The translations under genes and the position numbers were made by a program. This document shows positions 34,132 through 43,023 of a DNA stretch of 64,000 nt, one piece after another (position 1 is the stretch's first letter; every line of letters begins with the position of its first letter). Under the pieces are notes generated by a model. It worked only from the letters and a program-made list of their open reading frames with translations, ran no database searches and had not been told where the DNA came from. The stretch is from Phil1 sp964612925 (lineage in GTDB: Bacteria; Bacillota; Clostridia; Christensenellales; CAG-138), in contig CAZTFU010000002.1 of NCBI GenBank assembly GCA_964612925.1, positions 62,001 through 126,000 of the forward strand, written 5' to 3'.

Positions 34132-34734
34132 ATGATAATCGGGCTTACCGGAAGCATAGGATCGGGAAAATCCACCGTGTCGGCGCGGCTGAAAAGCCTT
34201 GGCGCGCTGATACTTGATGCAGATATAATAGCGCGGGAGGTAGTGGATATAGGCACGGACGGTTTGAAGCAAATAGAGCGTGTATTCGGCAGTGAAGCCA
34301 TATCCGCGGACGGCCGTCTCGACAGAAAAGCGGTTGCAAAAATCGTTTTTGAAGACAGTACAAAACGCAAGCAGCTAAACGATATAATCCATCCGGCCGT
34401 GCTTAATGAGCTGAAAAAGCGATCTTCAGAGCAATACAATGTGGATCACAACCGCCTTATAATATGGGATGTACCACTGCTTATAGAGGCGGGATGGGCG
34501 AATCTTACGGATTCAGTATGGCTTGTGACCGCACCGATGCAAACAAGGCTTGAAAGAATAATTAAAAGGGACGGCTGTACACTTTCTCAGGCCGAAAGCC
34601 GCATACGCGCCCAATTAAGCGAGGATGAAAAGCGGCGTTACAGCGACGAGATAATCGATAATTCCTGCGGATTGGCCGAGCTTTATGCTCAAACAGATAA
34701 GCTTTATCACAAATACACGGGTGTGAATGCATGA
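34132..34734 (+). CDS. coaE: Dephospho-CoA kinase
   Basis: A 200-residue P-loop kinase for the last step of coenzyme A synthesis. GLTGSIGSGKSTVS is the Walker A, LDADIIAREV carries the conserved Asp, and WDVPLLIEAGW is the substrate-lid motif. Start ATG at 34132 (MIIGLTG) follows GGAG at nine bases; the TTG six bases upstream leaves poor spacing. A polA-coaE pair followed by a lytic transglycosylase is a common clostridial order. The stop overlaps the next start by 4 bp. Confidence 0.95.
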   Translation: MIIGLTGSIGSGKSTVSARLKSLGALILDADIIAREVVDIGTDGLKQIERVFGSEAISADGRLDRKAVAKIVFEDSTKRKQLNDIIHPAVLNELKKRSSEQYNVDHNRLIIWDVPLLIEAGWANLTDSVWLVTAPMQTRLERIIKRDGCTLSQAESRIRAQLSEDEKRRYSDEIIDNSCGLAELYAQTDKLYHKYTGVNA

Positions 34735-35396
34735 GTGCTTCCGTAACGGCAAAAAAGCAGAACGCAAATAAAAAGGCGGCTTATGGTAAAAAGAGAAAAG
34801 TGCGCAAACGTGGTACTACAGCCATGGCAAAGAAGCCTATTATTTGCATATGCGCCGTTGTACTCTTTTGCGCTACCGTAATAGGTGCAGTGAGCATAAC
34901 AAGAATTATGGAACGCAAAACGTATAAGCTCATATACGCTAACGAGATATTGGCCTATTCCGAGGAGTTTTCGCTCGACCCGTGCCTTGTTGCAGCCGTT
35001 ATACACACGGAAAGTTCCAACAGGGCTAATGCCGTTTCACCCAAGGGTGCCGTGGGGCTGATGCAAATAATGCCGTCTACGGGCGAATGGATTGCAAAAA
35101 AGCTGAAGATTGACGATTATACGGAAGATAAACTGTCCGACCCCGATATAAACATTCGCCTCGGGTGTTGGTACATAAGGTATTTGTGTGATAAATACAG
35201 CGGTGTTGAGCGCACGGCTCTCGCGGCGTATAACGCGGGTCCCGGAAACGTTGACAAATGGCTTGACGAATCGCAATACGGAAGCGGTATGCGACTTGAT
35301 AATATACCGTATGCCGAAACCGCCGCATATACGGATAAGGTTGAGGCTGCAAAGGAGAAATACAGAGAACTATATGAAAACCTGCTTTGTAAATAA
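34731..35396 (+). CDS. Membrane-anchored lytic transglycosylase (SLT domain)
   Basis: A 221-residue protein with a very basic cytoplasmic tail (residues 1-35), one membrane anchor (about 37-55, IICICAVVLFCATVIGAV) and an external SLT/GEWL domain. AVIHTESSNRANAVSPKGAVGLMQIMPST contains the catalytic Glu (in HTES) and the GLMQIMP signature; AAYNAGPGNVDKWL is the other conserved block. It cleaves peptidoglycan glycan strands to anhydro-muropeptides. It is coupled to coaE by a 4-bp overlap, and the next gene starts 23 bp before its end. Confidence 0.93.
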   Translation: MSASVTAKKQNANKKAAYGKKRKVRKRGTTAMAKKPIICICAVVLFCATVIGAVSITRIMERKTYKLIYANEILAYSEEFSLDPCLVAAVIHTESSNRANAVSPKGAVGLMQIMPSTGEWIAKKLKIDDYTEDKLSDPDINIRLGCWYIRYLCDKYSGVERTALAAYNAGPGNVDKWLDESQYGSGMRLDNIPYAETAAYTDKVEAAKEKYRELYENLLCK

Positions 35397-37023
35397 GCTA
35401 AAAGGATGCTTTTGCCTGCTGATATCCGTGCTTATGGCCGTATCAAGCGGCTGTACGAACAGGCAAAACACTACGGTAGTAGCAGATGAAACGCCCTACA
35501 CAGAAGAAGCTATGCCCGCTTTGCTTGCACCAACCCCAACGCCTTCACCCGTGCGCGGCGGCACGCTTAGACTTGCCATGCCCGAAAATGCAGACATTTC
35601 GGATCCGCTGTCCGTAAATACAAAGGAAATGCTCGGCTTCTTTTCTTTAATATATGAAAGCCTTATCGAAATAGATCAATCGGGCGTTGTAACACCGTGC
35701 TTGGCCGAAAACTGGAGCTGTGACGATACGGGGCTTGTCTGGACAATGAAGCTTCGCTCTTCTGCGCGTTGGCACGATACGGGACTTGCGATTTCCGCTT
35801 CGGACGTTATTTATTCGTTCCAATGTATTAAGCAAAGTGGCGGCTATTATTCATATGCCGCGGATAAAATAGATAACATTCAGGCGGGGGAGAACGGTAC
35901 CGTAATAGTAACGATGAAACAGCAGGGACTATCCTCGCTGTACGCACTGAATTTCCCGATTAAAGAAAGCCCAACCACCGCCATATCCGATCGCAGTGCA
36001 GGTACAGGGCCATACAGCATTTCTTCAACGATCGGAGAAAAGGTGGTTCTTGAAGTCAATAAAAACTGGTGGAAGGAAGAACCATATATAAGCAAAATAG
36101 AGTTTTACCAAAGAAGCAGTAATGATGTTTCCATTGCATCATATGCGGCGGGTCAGCTTGATATGGTATTTACTTCCTCTCTTTCCGTTGGACGCTATCG
36201 TGAGGATGGAGTTACAAATGTTTTGGATATAATGACGCAGACGGCAGAGGTAATGCTGTTTAACTACGCTAACAGTGATCTTGCCACCAAGCAGGTTCGT
36301 CAGGCAATAGCTTACGCGATAGACAGAAGCACGATAATAACAAACGTATATATGAACCGCGCACGCGCCTGTGATGTGCCTATCGCTCCCGACAGTTGGC
36401 TTTATAACAGCCGTTCCAAGGTATATGATTATAATACGGAGCTTGCATTGAACCTTTTTGAACAGGCGGGGTGGGCGGATACCGATGGTGACGGTTATCT
36501 CGAAAAAAACGGTCGCCGCTATGAGGAAATGACATTAAAACTGCTTGTGAACAAATCCACCGATTCTACACGCGAGACTGCCGCGGGAGTTATTGCAAGT
36601 CAGCTTGAAGCCATTGGCATACATGTTGAGGTAGTCACGGCGGGCTTTACCCTTGGTGACGAAAACAGCGAATATGTACAAATGCTTGAGAACGGCGAAT
36701 TTGATATTGCACTTACTGGCTTTAACCTTTCAAGAGATTGCGATATATTACCGTATATTGACGCTTCGGGTGAGTACAATTACGGCGGATACAGAGGCGA
36801 TTCGCTTTCAATCTTAGCTAAAACGCTGAATACCGCACGGGATGAATCTGCTTGCCGTGAAGCTGCGGATAATCTTCAAATGAGCTTTGTTGAGGAATTG
36901 CCCTTCGCCACACTGTATTTTAGGCTTAGCAGTATACTTTACAATGCATCCGTATGTGGATTGTCCAACGAAAGAGAGCCCAATCCGCTTTCAAATATCG
37001 CAAATTGGTATATTGAAAGTTGA
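35374..37023 (+). CDS. Peptide-type substrate-binding lipoprotein, family 5 (no permease genes nearby)
   Basis: A 549-residue solute-binding protein. The N-terminal signal ends SSGC, a plausible lipoprotein site, and a Pro/Thr linker (LAPTPTPSP) follows. Family-5 landmarks: GGTLRLAMPENAD, LAENWSCDDTGLVWTMKLRSSARWHD (split by two bases of variation from consensus), TGPYSI and KQVRQAIAYAIDRS. It starts inside the end of the transglycosylase gene (ATG 35374; AAGGAG lies further upstream than usual, so coupled translation is likely). No ABC permease or ATPase gene is near. Together with the transglycosylase it may bind muropeptides, or it may have become a structural or sensory lipoprotein; this is inference. 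Confidence 0.87.
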   Translation: MKTCFVNKLKGCFCLLISVLMAVSSGCTNRQNTTVVADETPYTEEAMPALLAPTPTPSPVRGGTLRLAMPENADISDPLSVNTKEMLGFFSLIYESLIEIDQSGVVTPCLAENWSCDDTGLVWTMKLRSSARWHDTGLAISASDVIYSFQCIKQSGGYYSYAADKIDNIQAGENGTVIVTMKQQGLSSLYALNFPIKESPTTAISDRSAGTGPYSISSTIGEKVVLEVNKNWWKEEPYISKIEFYQRSSNDVSIASYAAGQLDMVFTSSLSVGRYREDGVTNVLDIMTQTAEVMLFNYANSDLATKQVRQAIAYAIDRSTIITNVYMNRARACDVPIAPDSWLYNSRSKVYDYNTELALNLFEQAGWADTDGDGYLEKNGRRYEEMTLKLLVNKSTDSTRETAAGVIASQLEAIGIHVEVVTAGFTLGDENSEYVQMLENGEFDIALTGFNLSRDCDILPYIDASGEYNYGGYRGDSLSILAKTLNTARDESACREAADNLQMSFVEELPFATLYFRLSSILYNASVCGLSNEREPNPLSNIANWYIES

Positions 37024-37076
37024 ACGAAACCGAAAGGCATGGTAAAATATTGCCTGCAAATAATGGGGGATAGGAT

Positions 37077-37589
37077 ATGTTAAGCATTATTATAGTCATA
37101 ATAGTTCTCGCATTGGATCAGCTTTCAAAGCTTGCATGTGCAAATATGCTCAAGCTTGGCGAAAGCATAGATGTGATAAAGGGCGTATTTTCGATAACAT
37201 ATGTTGAAAATCGAGGTGCGGCGTTCGGCATGCTGCAAAATGCACAAGCGCTTTTTATAATCATAACCGTAATAGCATGCACCGCACTTGTATACTTCAT
37301 CATTCGCGAATACAAGCGTATGCCCGTGTCAATGCATATTTCGCTTGCATTGATTCTTTCGGGCGCAATAGGCAACTTTACAGACAGGGTCGCACTGGGC
37401 TATGTTAGGGACATGCTTTATTTTGAACTTATCGATTTCCCCGTATTCAATATTGCCGACAGCGCCATTTGCGTAGGCGCGGCCATACTGATAATTGACG
37501 TGCTGTTTTTTAAGGGAAAGACCTTTTTGAACGAGCTCGAAAAAAAGAGCGCGACAAATGATAATAAAGACGGCAACACAGAGGAATGA
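37077..37589 (+). CDS. lspA: Signal peptidase II (lipoprotein signal peptidase)
   Basis: A 170-residue membrane aspartyl protease that removes signal peptides from prolipoproteins. Four hydrophobic segments; catalytic aspartates in GNFTDRVALGYVRDM and FPVFNIADSAI, and VENRGAAFGML near residue 45 is the third conserved block. The C-terminal tail is charged and a little longer than usual. GGGGGA lies six bases before the ATG. It sits directly after a lipoprotein gene and 4 bp into the RluD-type gene; the lspA-rluD pair is standard in Firmicutes. Confidence 0.95.
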   Translation: MLSIIIVIIVLALDQLSKLACANMLKLGESIDVIKGVFSITYVENRGAAFGMLQNAQALFIIITVIACTALVYFIIREYKRMPVSMHISLALILSGAIGNFTDRVALGYVRDMLYFELIDFPVFNIADSAICVGAAILIIDVLFFKGKTFLNELEKKSATNDNKDGNTEE

Positions 37590-38587
37590 ATGTAATGGAG
37601 ACCCCCGCTTGCCCTACAATAGAGTACAGTGAATACGGAAGAACCGTAAAAGCTACGGCCAACGGAGGCGAAAGGCTTGACGTTTTTCTTGCCGCTGCTT
37701 GCGGGGAGACGCGCTCCTTCATTCGCCGCCTTATTGATGAAGGTGAGGCAAGCGTTAACGGCAAGGAAGAAACAAAGGCAGGCTATAAGCTTAAATGCAA
37801 TGACGAAGCCGAACTCTTTATTTCGCTTCCTGCCGCAACAGAACTTACGGCCGAAAACATTCCTATTTCAATTGTTTATGAGGACGGCGACATTGCCGTT
37901 ATAGATAAGCCCAAGGGGATGGTGGTTCATCCCGCCCCTGGCAACGAAAGCGGCACACTTGTTAATTCGATAATGTACCATATAAAGGATCTTTCGGGTA
38001 TAGGTGGCGAATTGCGCCCGGGAATAGTACACAGAATAGACAAAATGACATCCGGATTGATCGTAATAGCAAAAAACGATAATGCGCACCGTTGCCTTGC
38101 CGATCAGATGAAAACTCATGAGGCAGGAAGAATATACCTTGCACTTGTAAACGGAAATATAAAAGAAGATTACGGTACAGTTGCCGAAACTATCGGCCGC
38201 CATAAAACCGATCGCAAAAAAATGGCCGTAACACGGGATGGACGGAACGCGGTCACGCATTACGCGGTGCTTGAAAGGCTGAACGGATATACTCTTGTTG
38301 CCGCAAAGCTTGAAACGGGGCGTACACATCAAATTCGCGTACATATGGCACACATCAAGCATCCACTTGTCGGAGATGATGTGTACGGATCGGGCAAAAA
38401 CAGCTTCGGCCTTGACGGACAGGCACTCCATGCCGCCAGACTTACATTAAGGCACCCGACAACAAATGAGATAATGACGTTTAAGGCACCGTTGCCCGAA
38501 TGGTTTGTTTCCGCACTAAAAAAGGCAGGACACGACAACACATTGGATCCAAATAAGCTTTTAGACGGGGTGAAGTTCAATGGATAA
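37586..38587 (+). CDS. rluD: RluD-type 23S rRNA pseudouridine synthase
   Basis: A 333-residue pseudouridine synthase with an N-terminal S4 RNA-binding domain (residues about 25-85, RLDVFLAAACGETRSFIRRLI and GEASVNGKE) and a catalytic domain. GIVHRIDKMTSGLIVIAKN carries the catalytic Asp (HRIDKxTSG), and TGRTHQIRVHMAHIKHPLVGD is the second signature. The exact uridines modified cannot be told from the sequence, so rluD is used in the sense of the family. The ATG overlaps lspA by 4 bp. A later in-frame ATG (37595) is a less likely start. Confidence 0.92.
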   Translation: MNVMETPACPTIEYSEYGRTVKATANGGERLDVFLAAACGETRSFIRRLIDEGEASVNGKEETKAGYKLKCNDEAELFISLPAATELTAENIPISIVYEDGDIAVIDKPKGMVVHPAPGNESGTLVNSIMYHIKDLSGIGGELRPGIVHRIDKMTSGLIVIAKNDNAHRCLADQMKTHEAGRIYLALVNGNIKEDYGTVAETIGRHKTDRKKMAVTRDGRNAVTHYAVLERLNGYTLVAAKLETGRTHQIRVHMAHIKHPLVGDDVYGSGKNSFGLDGQALHAARLTLRHPTTNEIMTFKAPLPEWFVSALKKAGHDNTLDPNKLLDGVKFNG

Positions 38588-39284
38588 GATAAAAAAGAGT
38601 AATGAAAAAGCAGTCAAAAGCGAAAAGGGCGCCAATATTCTTTTCACCGCAGTTATAATCCTTATTGGCGTACTTCTGTTTTTGCTTACGGATACGGGCG
38701 CAGAGTTTTTGGATTCCTTTGGCATCGCGACATCCGTGAACAAAGTCGATGACGATGTGCTTGTTATCAAGGATGATGATAAGAATAGTGTTTTAGCATC
38801 CGTAAACGCCGAAAAACTTATAAAACAAATTTCGTCCGAGTGGCCGAACAGTAAATACAAGGCAGGTTATGCCGATGCGGGTAAGGCTGAATATACGGTT
38901 TATTCCGAAGCTTTAAGCGTAAGCATCGATCTCATATATTCCGACGGAAACTGTTCCTGCGTGACAATCGAGTATTCCGTAGTCGATGCCCCGAATGAAC
39001 ATGGCAGCGATCTTACGCCTATAGAAAGTTATATAGCCGCCAAAGAGGATGCCGCATATGAGCAATACTGTACCGATATTCGTGCGATGCTCAATTCACT
39101 GCTTATCGCGTTGAACGGCGGTAGCACAAAAGGCATAGACAGCACGCTCAATATGTTGCACAGCGCAGTCCTTACGGCCGAAGAAAGCGGCAAAGTCAAT
39201 TCTTTTGAGGGTATGAACCTCGGTTTTAAGGTGTATACTACCGGCTCAAAGGATGAAAAGTCGGTTGTAATAAACATTGAATGA
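38580..39284 (+). CDS. Unknown membrane-anchored protein
   Basis: A 234-residue protein I do not recognise. It has a charged cytoplasmic start of about 18 residues, a single membrane helix (about 19-38, NILFTAVIILIGVLLFLL), and an external domain with mixed strands and helices (TVYSEALSVSIDLIYSDGNCSC near residue 110 and a helical stretch near 165-200). No enzyme motif is visible. It starts 8 bp inside the rluD gene and looks coupled to it, and it ends the long operon before the zapA promoter. A small 12-bp palindrome (39289-39300) followed by ATTTT lies just after its stop and may act as a weak terminator. Confidence 0.75.
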   Translation: MDKIKKSNEKAVKSEKGANILFTAVIILIGVLLFLLTDTGAEFLDSFGIATSVNKVDDDVLVIKDDDKNSVLASVNAEKLIKQISSEWPNSKYKAGYADAGKAEYTVYSEALSVSIDLIYSDGNCSCVTIEYSVVDAPNEHGSDLTPIESYIAAKEDAAYEQYCTDIRAMLNSLLIALNGGSTKGIDSTLNMLHSAVLTAEESGKVNSFEGMNLGFKVYTTGSKDEKSVVINIE

Positions 39285-39338
39285 TAAGTCCGCATGCGGA
39301 ATTTTCAGCCAATTCATACAATATATAGATGAAAAAGG

Positions 39339-39367
39339 TTGAATCTTGATACAATACATAGTATAAT
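39339..39367 (+). promoter_or_regulatory. Sigma-A-type promoter of zapA
   Basis: TTGAAT (39339-39344), exactly 17 bp, perfect TATAAT (39362-39367), start near 39374, then a GAGGTG site and the ATG at 39388. Confidence 0.7.
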
Positions 39368-39387
39368 ACACTTGAGGTGTTGCTTTT

Positions 39388-39711
39388 ATGGATAACAATC
39401 GCACCATAGTGCGTGTAGCCGGCATGGAATTTAAGCTTACCGGCGATGAAAGCCAGCAGTATATGGATTCTCTGGCCGAAATGGTAAATACTAAAGTGGA
39501 CGAAGTAAAACGTGCATATCCGATGTTAAGCACCGGTAACTGTGTTTTACTTGCCGCGCTTAATATGGCTGATGAGCTTACAAAGCTGCGTAGCGATTAT
39601 GAGGCACTGGATCAGCGCATATCCGATTTGAGGGAAATGCCAAAGCGTAGCAGTGCATCCGCACCTGTAAAGCGTCCGTTTGCCGCAAAGCAGGAAACGG
39701 GGGTTCGCTAA
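39388..39711 (+). CDS. zapA: Cell division protein ZapA
   Basis: A 107-residue ZapA. The N-terminal beta hairpin (TIVRVAGMEFKLTGDESQQYMDSLAEMVN) and the long C-terminal helix (NCVLLAALNMADELTKLRSDYEALDQRI) match the family that bundles FtsZ filaments at the Z ring. The last 25 residues are basic and disordered-looking (KRSSASAPVKRPFAAK). GAGGTG precedes the ATG. It sits before mutS2 as in many Firmicutes, though here the usual cvpA is missing and a terminator separates the two. Confidence 0.92.
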   Translation: MDNNRTIVRVAGMEFKLTGDESQQYMDSLAEMVNTKVDEVKRAYPMLSTGNCVLLAALNMADELTKLRSDYEALDQRISDLREMPKRSSASAPVKRPFAAKQETGVR

Positions 39712-39724
39712 GGGCGCAGCACGG

Positions 39725-39752
39725 GGCGCAATATGATTTGCGCCGCAAATTT
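39725..39752 (+). terminator. Hairpin after zapA
   Basis: A 7-bp perfect stem (39725-39731 and 39738-39744) with a six-base loop, followed by GCAAATTTATT. The tail is not purely T, so it may be a weak terminator. Confidence 0.5.
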
Positions 39753-39773
39753 ATTACCAAAGAATATTGGCGC

Positions 39774-39806
39774 GGCCGGAGCGTTTTGTTTCGGTCGCTC
39801 TTTTAT
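39774..39806 (+). terminator. Second terminator-like element before mutS2
   Basis: Alternative short stems (GGCCG with CGGTC including one wobble, or GAGCG with CGCTC), then TCTTTTATTT. It is more terminator-like in its tail than the preceding hairpin. I see no clear promoter between it and mutS2. Confidence 0.5.
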
Positions 39807-39845
39807 TTGTAACGACAAACCAATTGATTTAATCGGAGAAGATAA

Positions 39846-42212
39846 ATGGAAAACAGAGTGTTAAAAACGCTTGAATACGATAAGATACTCGCCATGCTTA
39901 AGCAACGCGCTTCATGCTGTGTATCGCGTGAGATGGTTGATGCATTGGAACCGTACAGCGAATATGAAGATGTCGAACGCGAACTCAAGCTTACAGCGGA
40001 GGCGGAAACCATACTTTACAGAACGGGCCGATCTCCCGTGGATGATTTCCCCGATATGCGCCACTGCATAGAAAGAATGCACGCAGCACTTTTTCTCTCG
40101 ACAGGTGAATTGCTCGGAATAGCAAGCTGTCTGAAAGCGGCAAGGCTTACAAAAAGCGCGCTCATAAAAGATGATACGGAAGGCGGCGAAGCATGTTTCC
40201 TTGCAAATTTGGCCGAACTGCTTGTCACGCACAGAAGCGCAGAGGAGGAGATAAACCGCTGCATAATAAACGAGGATGAGATATTTGATGGTGCATCGCC
40301 CGCGCTTGCCCGCATACGCAGATCAATGCGCATAGCAAACGAACGGGTACGCGAAAAGCTGAACAGTATGATCCGTTCAACCGCATATCAAAAGTATCTT
40401 CAGGAACCGATAATAACAATCCGCAACGGCCGTTTTGTCATTCCCGTAAAGCAGGAATACAGGCAGCAGATACCCGGCCTTATCCATGATCAAAGCGGCA
40501 GCGGCGCAACGCTTTTTATCGAGCCGTCCGCAGTTGTTGAACTTGGGAACGAATACAAAAAACTGCTTGCCGAGGAAGCGGAGGAAATAGAACGGATCCT
40601 GACCGAGCTTACGGCCATGCTTGCGCCTTACGCTTCCGAGATTCGCGAGGATCTTAATATAATGGGGCAGATAGACCTTGTTTTTGCGAAAGCAAAACTT
40701 TCCCGTGAATTGAATGCGGTAATGCCCAAGCTGAACAAAAACGGATATATGCGTATCGTTCGCGGCAGGCACCCGCTCATACCTGCGGACAAGGTGGTAC
40801 CCGTTGATATATGGATAGGTAAAGACTATCGTTCGCTTATAATAACGGGCCCCAATACGGGCGGCAAAACCGTTACGCTCAAAATAGTCGGGCTTTTTGC
40901 GCTAATGGTGCAAAGCGGCATATTCGTTCCCGCAAACGAGGGTAGCGAGTTCCCCGTATTTGAAAGCGTTTATGCCGATATCGGTGATGAGCAATCAATT
41001 GAACAATCGCTTTCAACATTTTCTTCCCATATGAAAACGATTGTGGGCATACTCGATAAAGCCGATGAAAATTCGCTTGTTCTGCTTGATGAGTTAGGCG
41101 CTGGCACTGACCCGATAGAGGGTGCCGCACTTGCAATGAGTATATTGGAGGAGCTTAACAACCGCCGCTGCATTTGCGTTTCCACAACGCATTACAGTGA
41201 AATAAAGGCCTTTGCCATGACCCATGATGGTATGGAAAATGCATCCATGGAATTTGACATTGACCGTCTGTGCCCCACATATAAGCTTTTTATAGGCATA
41301 CCGGGCAAATCAAATGCCTTTGAGATTTCGTCAAGATTGGGTTTGCCCGAGGGAATAATCAACAGCGCAAAAAGCTTTTTGAAAGGCGAGGATGTGCGCT
41401 TTGAGGATATTATTTCAAGTGCACAGTCTCAGCATAGAATTGCAGAAGAGGAACGCAGGCTTGCCGAGGAAGCGCGTATGGAGCTTGAAAAGTTGCGTGC
41501 GGAAGCGGAACGCGAGCGCAAAAAACTCGAGGATGACAGAACGCGGCTTCAAAACAAAGCCAAAGAGGATGCAAAGCGCATAATTGCGGATACAAAACGG
41601 CAGATGGAAAAGCTGATAGTCGAGATCCGCTCAATAAAGGAAATTGACAGAAGCACCGCGGACAGAGCCATTCAAGAGGCGCGCGACACCATGAGAGCAA
41701 GTGAAAACGCCGTTAACGAAAAGGATTCTGTAAAAAAGGAAGATAATTCAAAGCCGCCGAAAACGGTTCGTGCGGGAGATACTATAAGAATAGTGTCGCT
41801 TGACCAAAAAGCTACGGTGCTGACCGCGCCCGACTCAAAGGGTGAAGTAATGGTGCAGGCAGGCGTCATGAAGCTTAACGTTAAGCTTAAAGACATTCGC
41901 CTTATCGAGGATAAAAAGCCTGCTGTATCAACATCCGCAAAGGTCGGGCTCAGTGCGGATAAGCAGGTCTCACTTGAAATAGATGTGCGCGGCATGTTGG
42001 TCGATGAAGCAAACATAGTCGTGGACAGGTATTTGGACAATGCATACAATGCAGGATTAAGCGAGGTAAATATAATCCACGGTAAAGGTACCGGTGCATT
42101 GAGGAACGGCATACAGCTCTTTTTGAAGCGTCACCCGTTGGTAAGCTCCTATCGCATGGGCAGCTATGGCGAAGGTGATGCGGGCGTTACGGTTGTAACG
42201 CTGAAAAAGTAA
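39846..42212 (+). CDS. mutS2: Endonuclease MutS2
   Basis: A 788-residue MutS2. N-terminal core and clamp region without the mismatch-recognition domain of MutS1; ATPase domain with IITGPNTGGKTVTLK (Walker A, about residue 335), SLVLLDELGAGTDPIEGAALA (Walker B and signature) and a Q-loop; a long coiled coil (about 510-640); and a C-terminal Smr domain with DVRGMLVDEA, HGKGTGALRNGIQ. MutS2 suppresses homologous recombination and, in B. subtilis, splits collided ribosomes. Length is normal. A GGAG site precedes the ATG at 39846. Confidence 0.95.
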   Translation: MENRVLKTLEYDKILAMLKQRASCCVSREMVDALEPYSEYEDVERELKLTAEAETILYRTGRSPVDDFPDMRHCIERMHAALFLSTGELLGIASCLKAARLTKSALIKDDTEGGEACFLANLAELLVTHRSAEEEINRCIINEDEIFDGASPALARIRRSMRIANERVREKLNSMIRSTAYQKYLQEPIITIRNGRFVIPVKQEYRQQIPGLIHDQSGSGATLFIEPSAVVELGNEYKKLLAEEAEEIERILTELTAMLAPYASEIREDLNIMGQIDLVFAKAKLSRELNAVMPKLNKNGYMRIVRGRHPLIPADKVVPVDIWIGKDYRSLIITGPNTGGKTVTLKIVGLFALMVQSGIFVPANEGSEFPVFESVYADIGDEQSIEQSLSTFSSHMKTIVGILDKADENSLVLLDELGAGTDPIEGAALAMSILEELNNRRCICVSTTHYSEIKAFAMTHDGMENASMEFDIDRLCPTYKLFIGIPGKSNAFEISSRLGLPEGIINSAKSFLKGEDVRFEDIISSAQSQHRIAEEERRLAEEARMELEKLRAEAERERKKLEDDRTRLQNKAKEDAKRIIADTKRQMEKLIVEIRSIKEIDRSTADRAIQEARDTMRASENAVNEKDSVKKEDNSKPPKTVRAGDTIRIVSLDQKATVLTAPDSKGEVMVQAGVMKLNVKLKDIRLIEDKKPAVSTSAKVGLSADKQVSLEIDVRGMLVDEANIVVDRYLDNAYNAGLSEVNIIHGKGTGALRNGIQLFLKRHPLVSSYRMGSYGEGDAGVTVVTLKK

Positions 42213-42315
42213 AAAAATTAGGGCAAATTGTCCATGTTCATACCTTGTTCACAAATTGATGCTATTATATGTGTAAAGGTGCGGAATTTTGACGCATAAA
42301 CAGCGGGAGGTAAGC

Positions 42316-42999
42316 ATGGATACTAATAACGTTATATTGGTTGTTGATGATGATACCAATATACTGGCAATAATCGAAATGTACCTGAAAAAGGAAGGCT
42401 ACAGCGTAGCAACCTGTACCAGAGGTGATGAAGCTATAGAGAAGTACAGAAGCATTAAGCCTTCACTTGTACTGTTGGACGTTATGCTCCCCGGCATGGA
42501 TGGATGGACGGTGCTTGAAAAGCTTCGCGAGGAGAGCAATATACCCGTGATAATGCTCACGGCAAAGGGAGATACGCTTGACAGAATACAGGGACTTGAG
42601 CTCGGTGCTGACGATTATATACCAAAGCCGTTTGAAACAAAAGAGCTGCTTGCAAGGATAAGGGCTGTGCTTCGCAGAAGTGTAGCTCCCGAGGATGATA
42701 AGGAGCTGCGATTCCCAGGCCTTATAATATCGCTCAATAACTATAATGTAACCCTTGACGGCAAGCAGCTTGATATGCCGCCAAAGGAAATAGAGCTACT
42801 GTTTTTCCTTGCATCACATGAAGGCAAGGTTTTCACAAGGGAACAGCTTCTTGAACAGGTATGGGGCTTTGATTTCTTTGGCGATTCGCGCACGGTTGAC
42901 GTTCATATCAAGCGTATACGCGAAAAGATAAGCGGAAAACCCGAATGCGAAATAAAAACCGTTTGGGGCGTCGGATATAAATTTGAATCCACCAAATAG
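42316..42999 (+). CDS. OmpR/PhoB-family response regulator
   Basis: A 227-residue two-domain regulator. Receiver domain: VVDDDTN acid pocket, Asp55 in LLLDVMLPGMDGW as the phosphorylation site, MLTAKGD switch Thr and IPKPF Lys. DNA-binding winged helix: LPPKEIELLFFLASHEGKVFTREQLLEQVWG and RTVDVHIKRIREKI. GGGAGG precedes the ATG at 42316; an earlier TTG in frame is rejected. The kinase gene follows after 24 bp and an HtrA-like protease after that; the order recalls WalR-WalK-HtrA of low-GC Gram-positives, but the linking genes (yycHIJ) are absent. A promoter with TATTAT near 42263-42268 is possible but weak. Confidence 0.93.
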   Translation: MDTNNVILVVDDDTNILAIIEMYLKKEGYSVATCTRGDEAIEKYRSIKPSLVLLDVMLPGMDGWTVLEKLREESNIPVIMLTAKGDTLDRIQGLELGADDYIPKPFETKELLARIRAVLRRSVAPEDDKELRFPGLIISLNNYNVTLDGKQLDMPPKEIELLFFLASHEGKVFTREQLLEQVWGFDFFGDSRTVDVHIKRIREKISGKPECEIKTVWGVGYKFESTK

Positions 43000-43023
43000 C
43001 ATTTTATAACCGTGGGAGGATGA

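Noticed and set aside
42184..42201. Hairpin in the last codons of mutS2
   Set aside because: The 7-bp stem is followed by A-rich and not T-rich sequence, so it is unlikely to be an intrinsic terminator.
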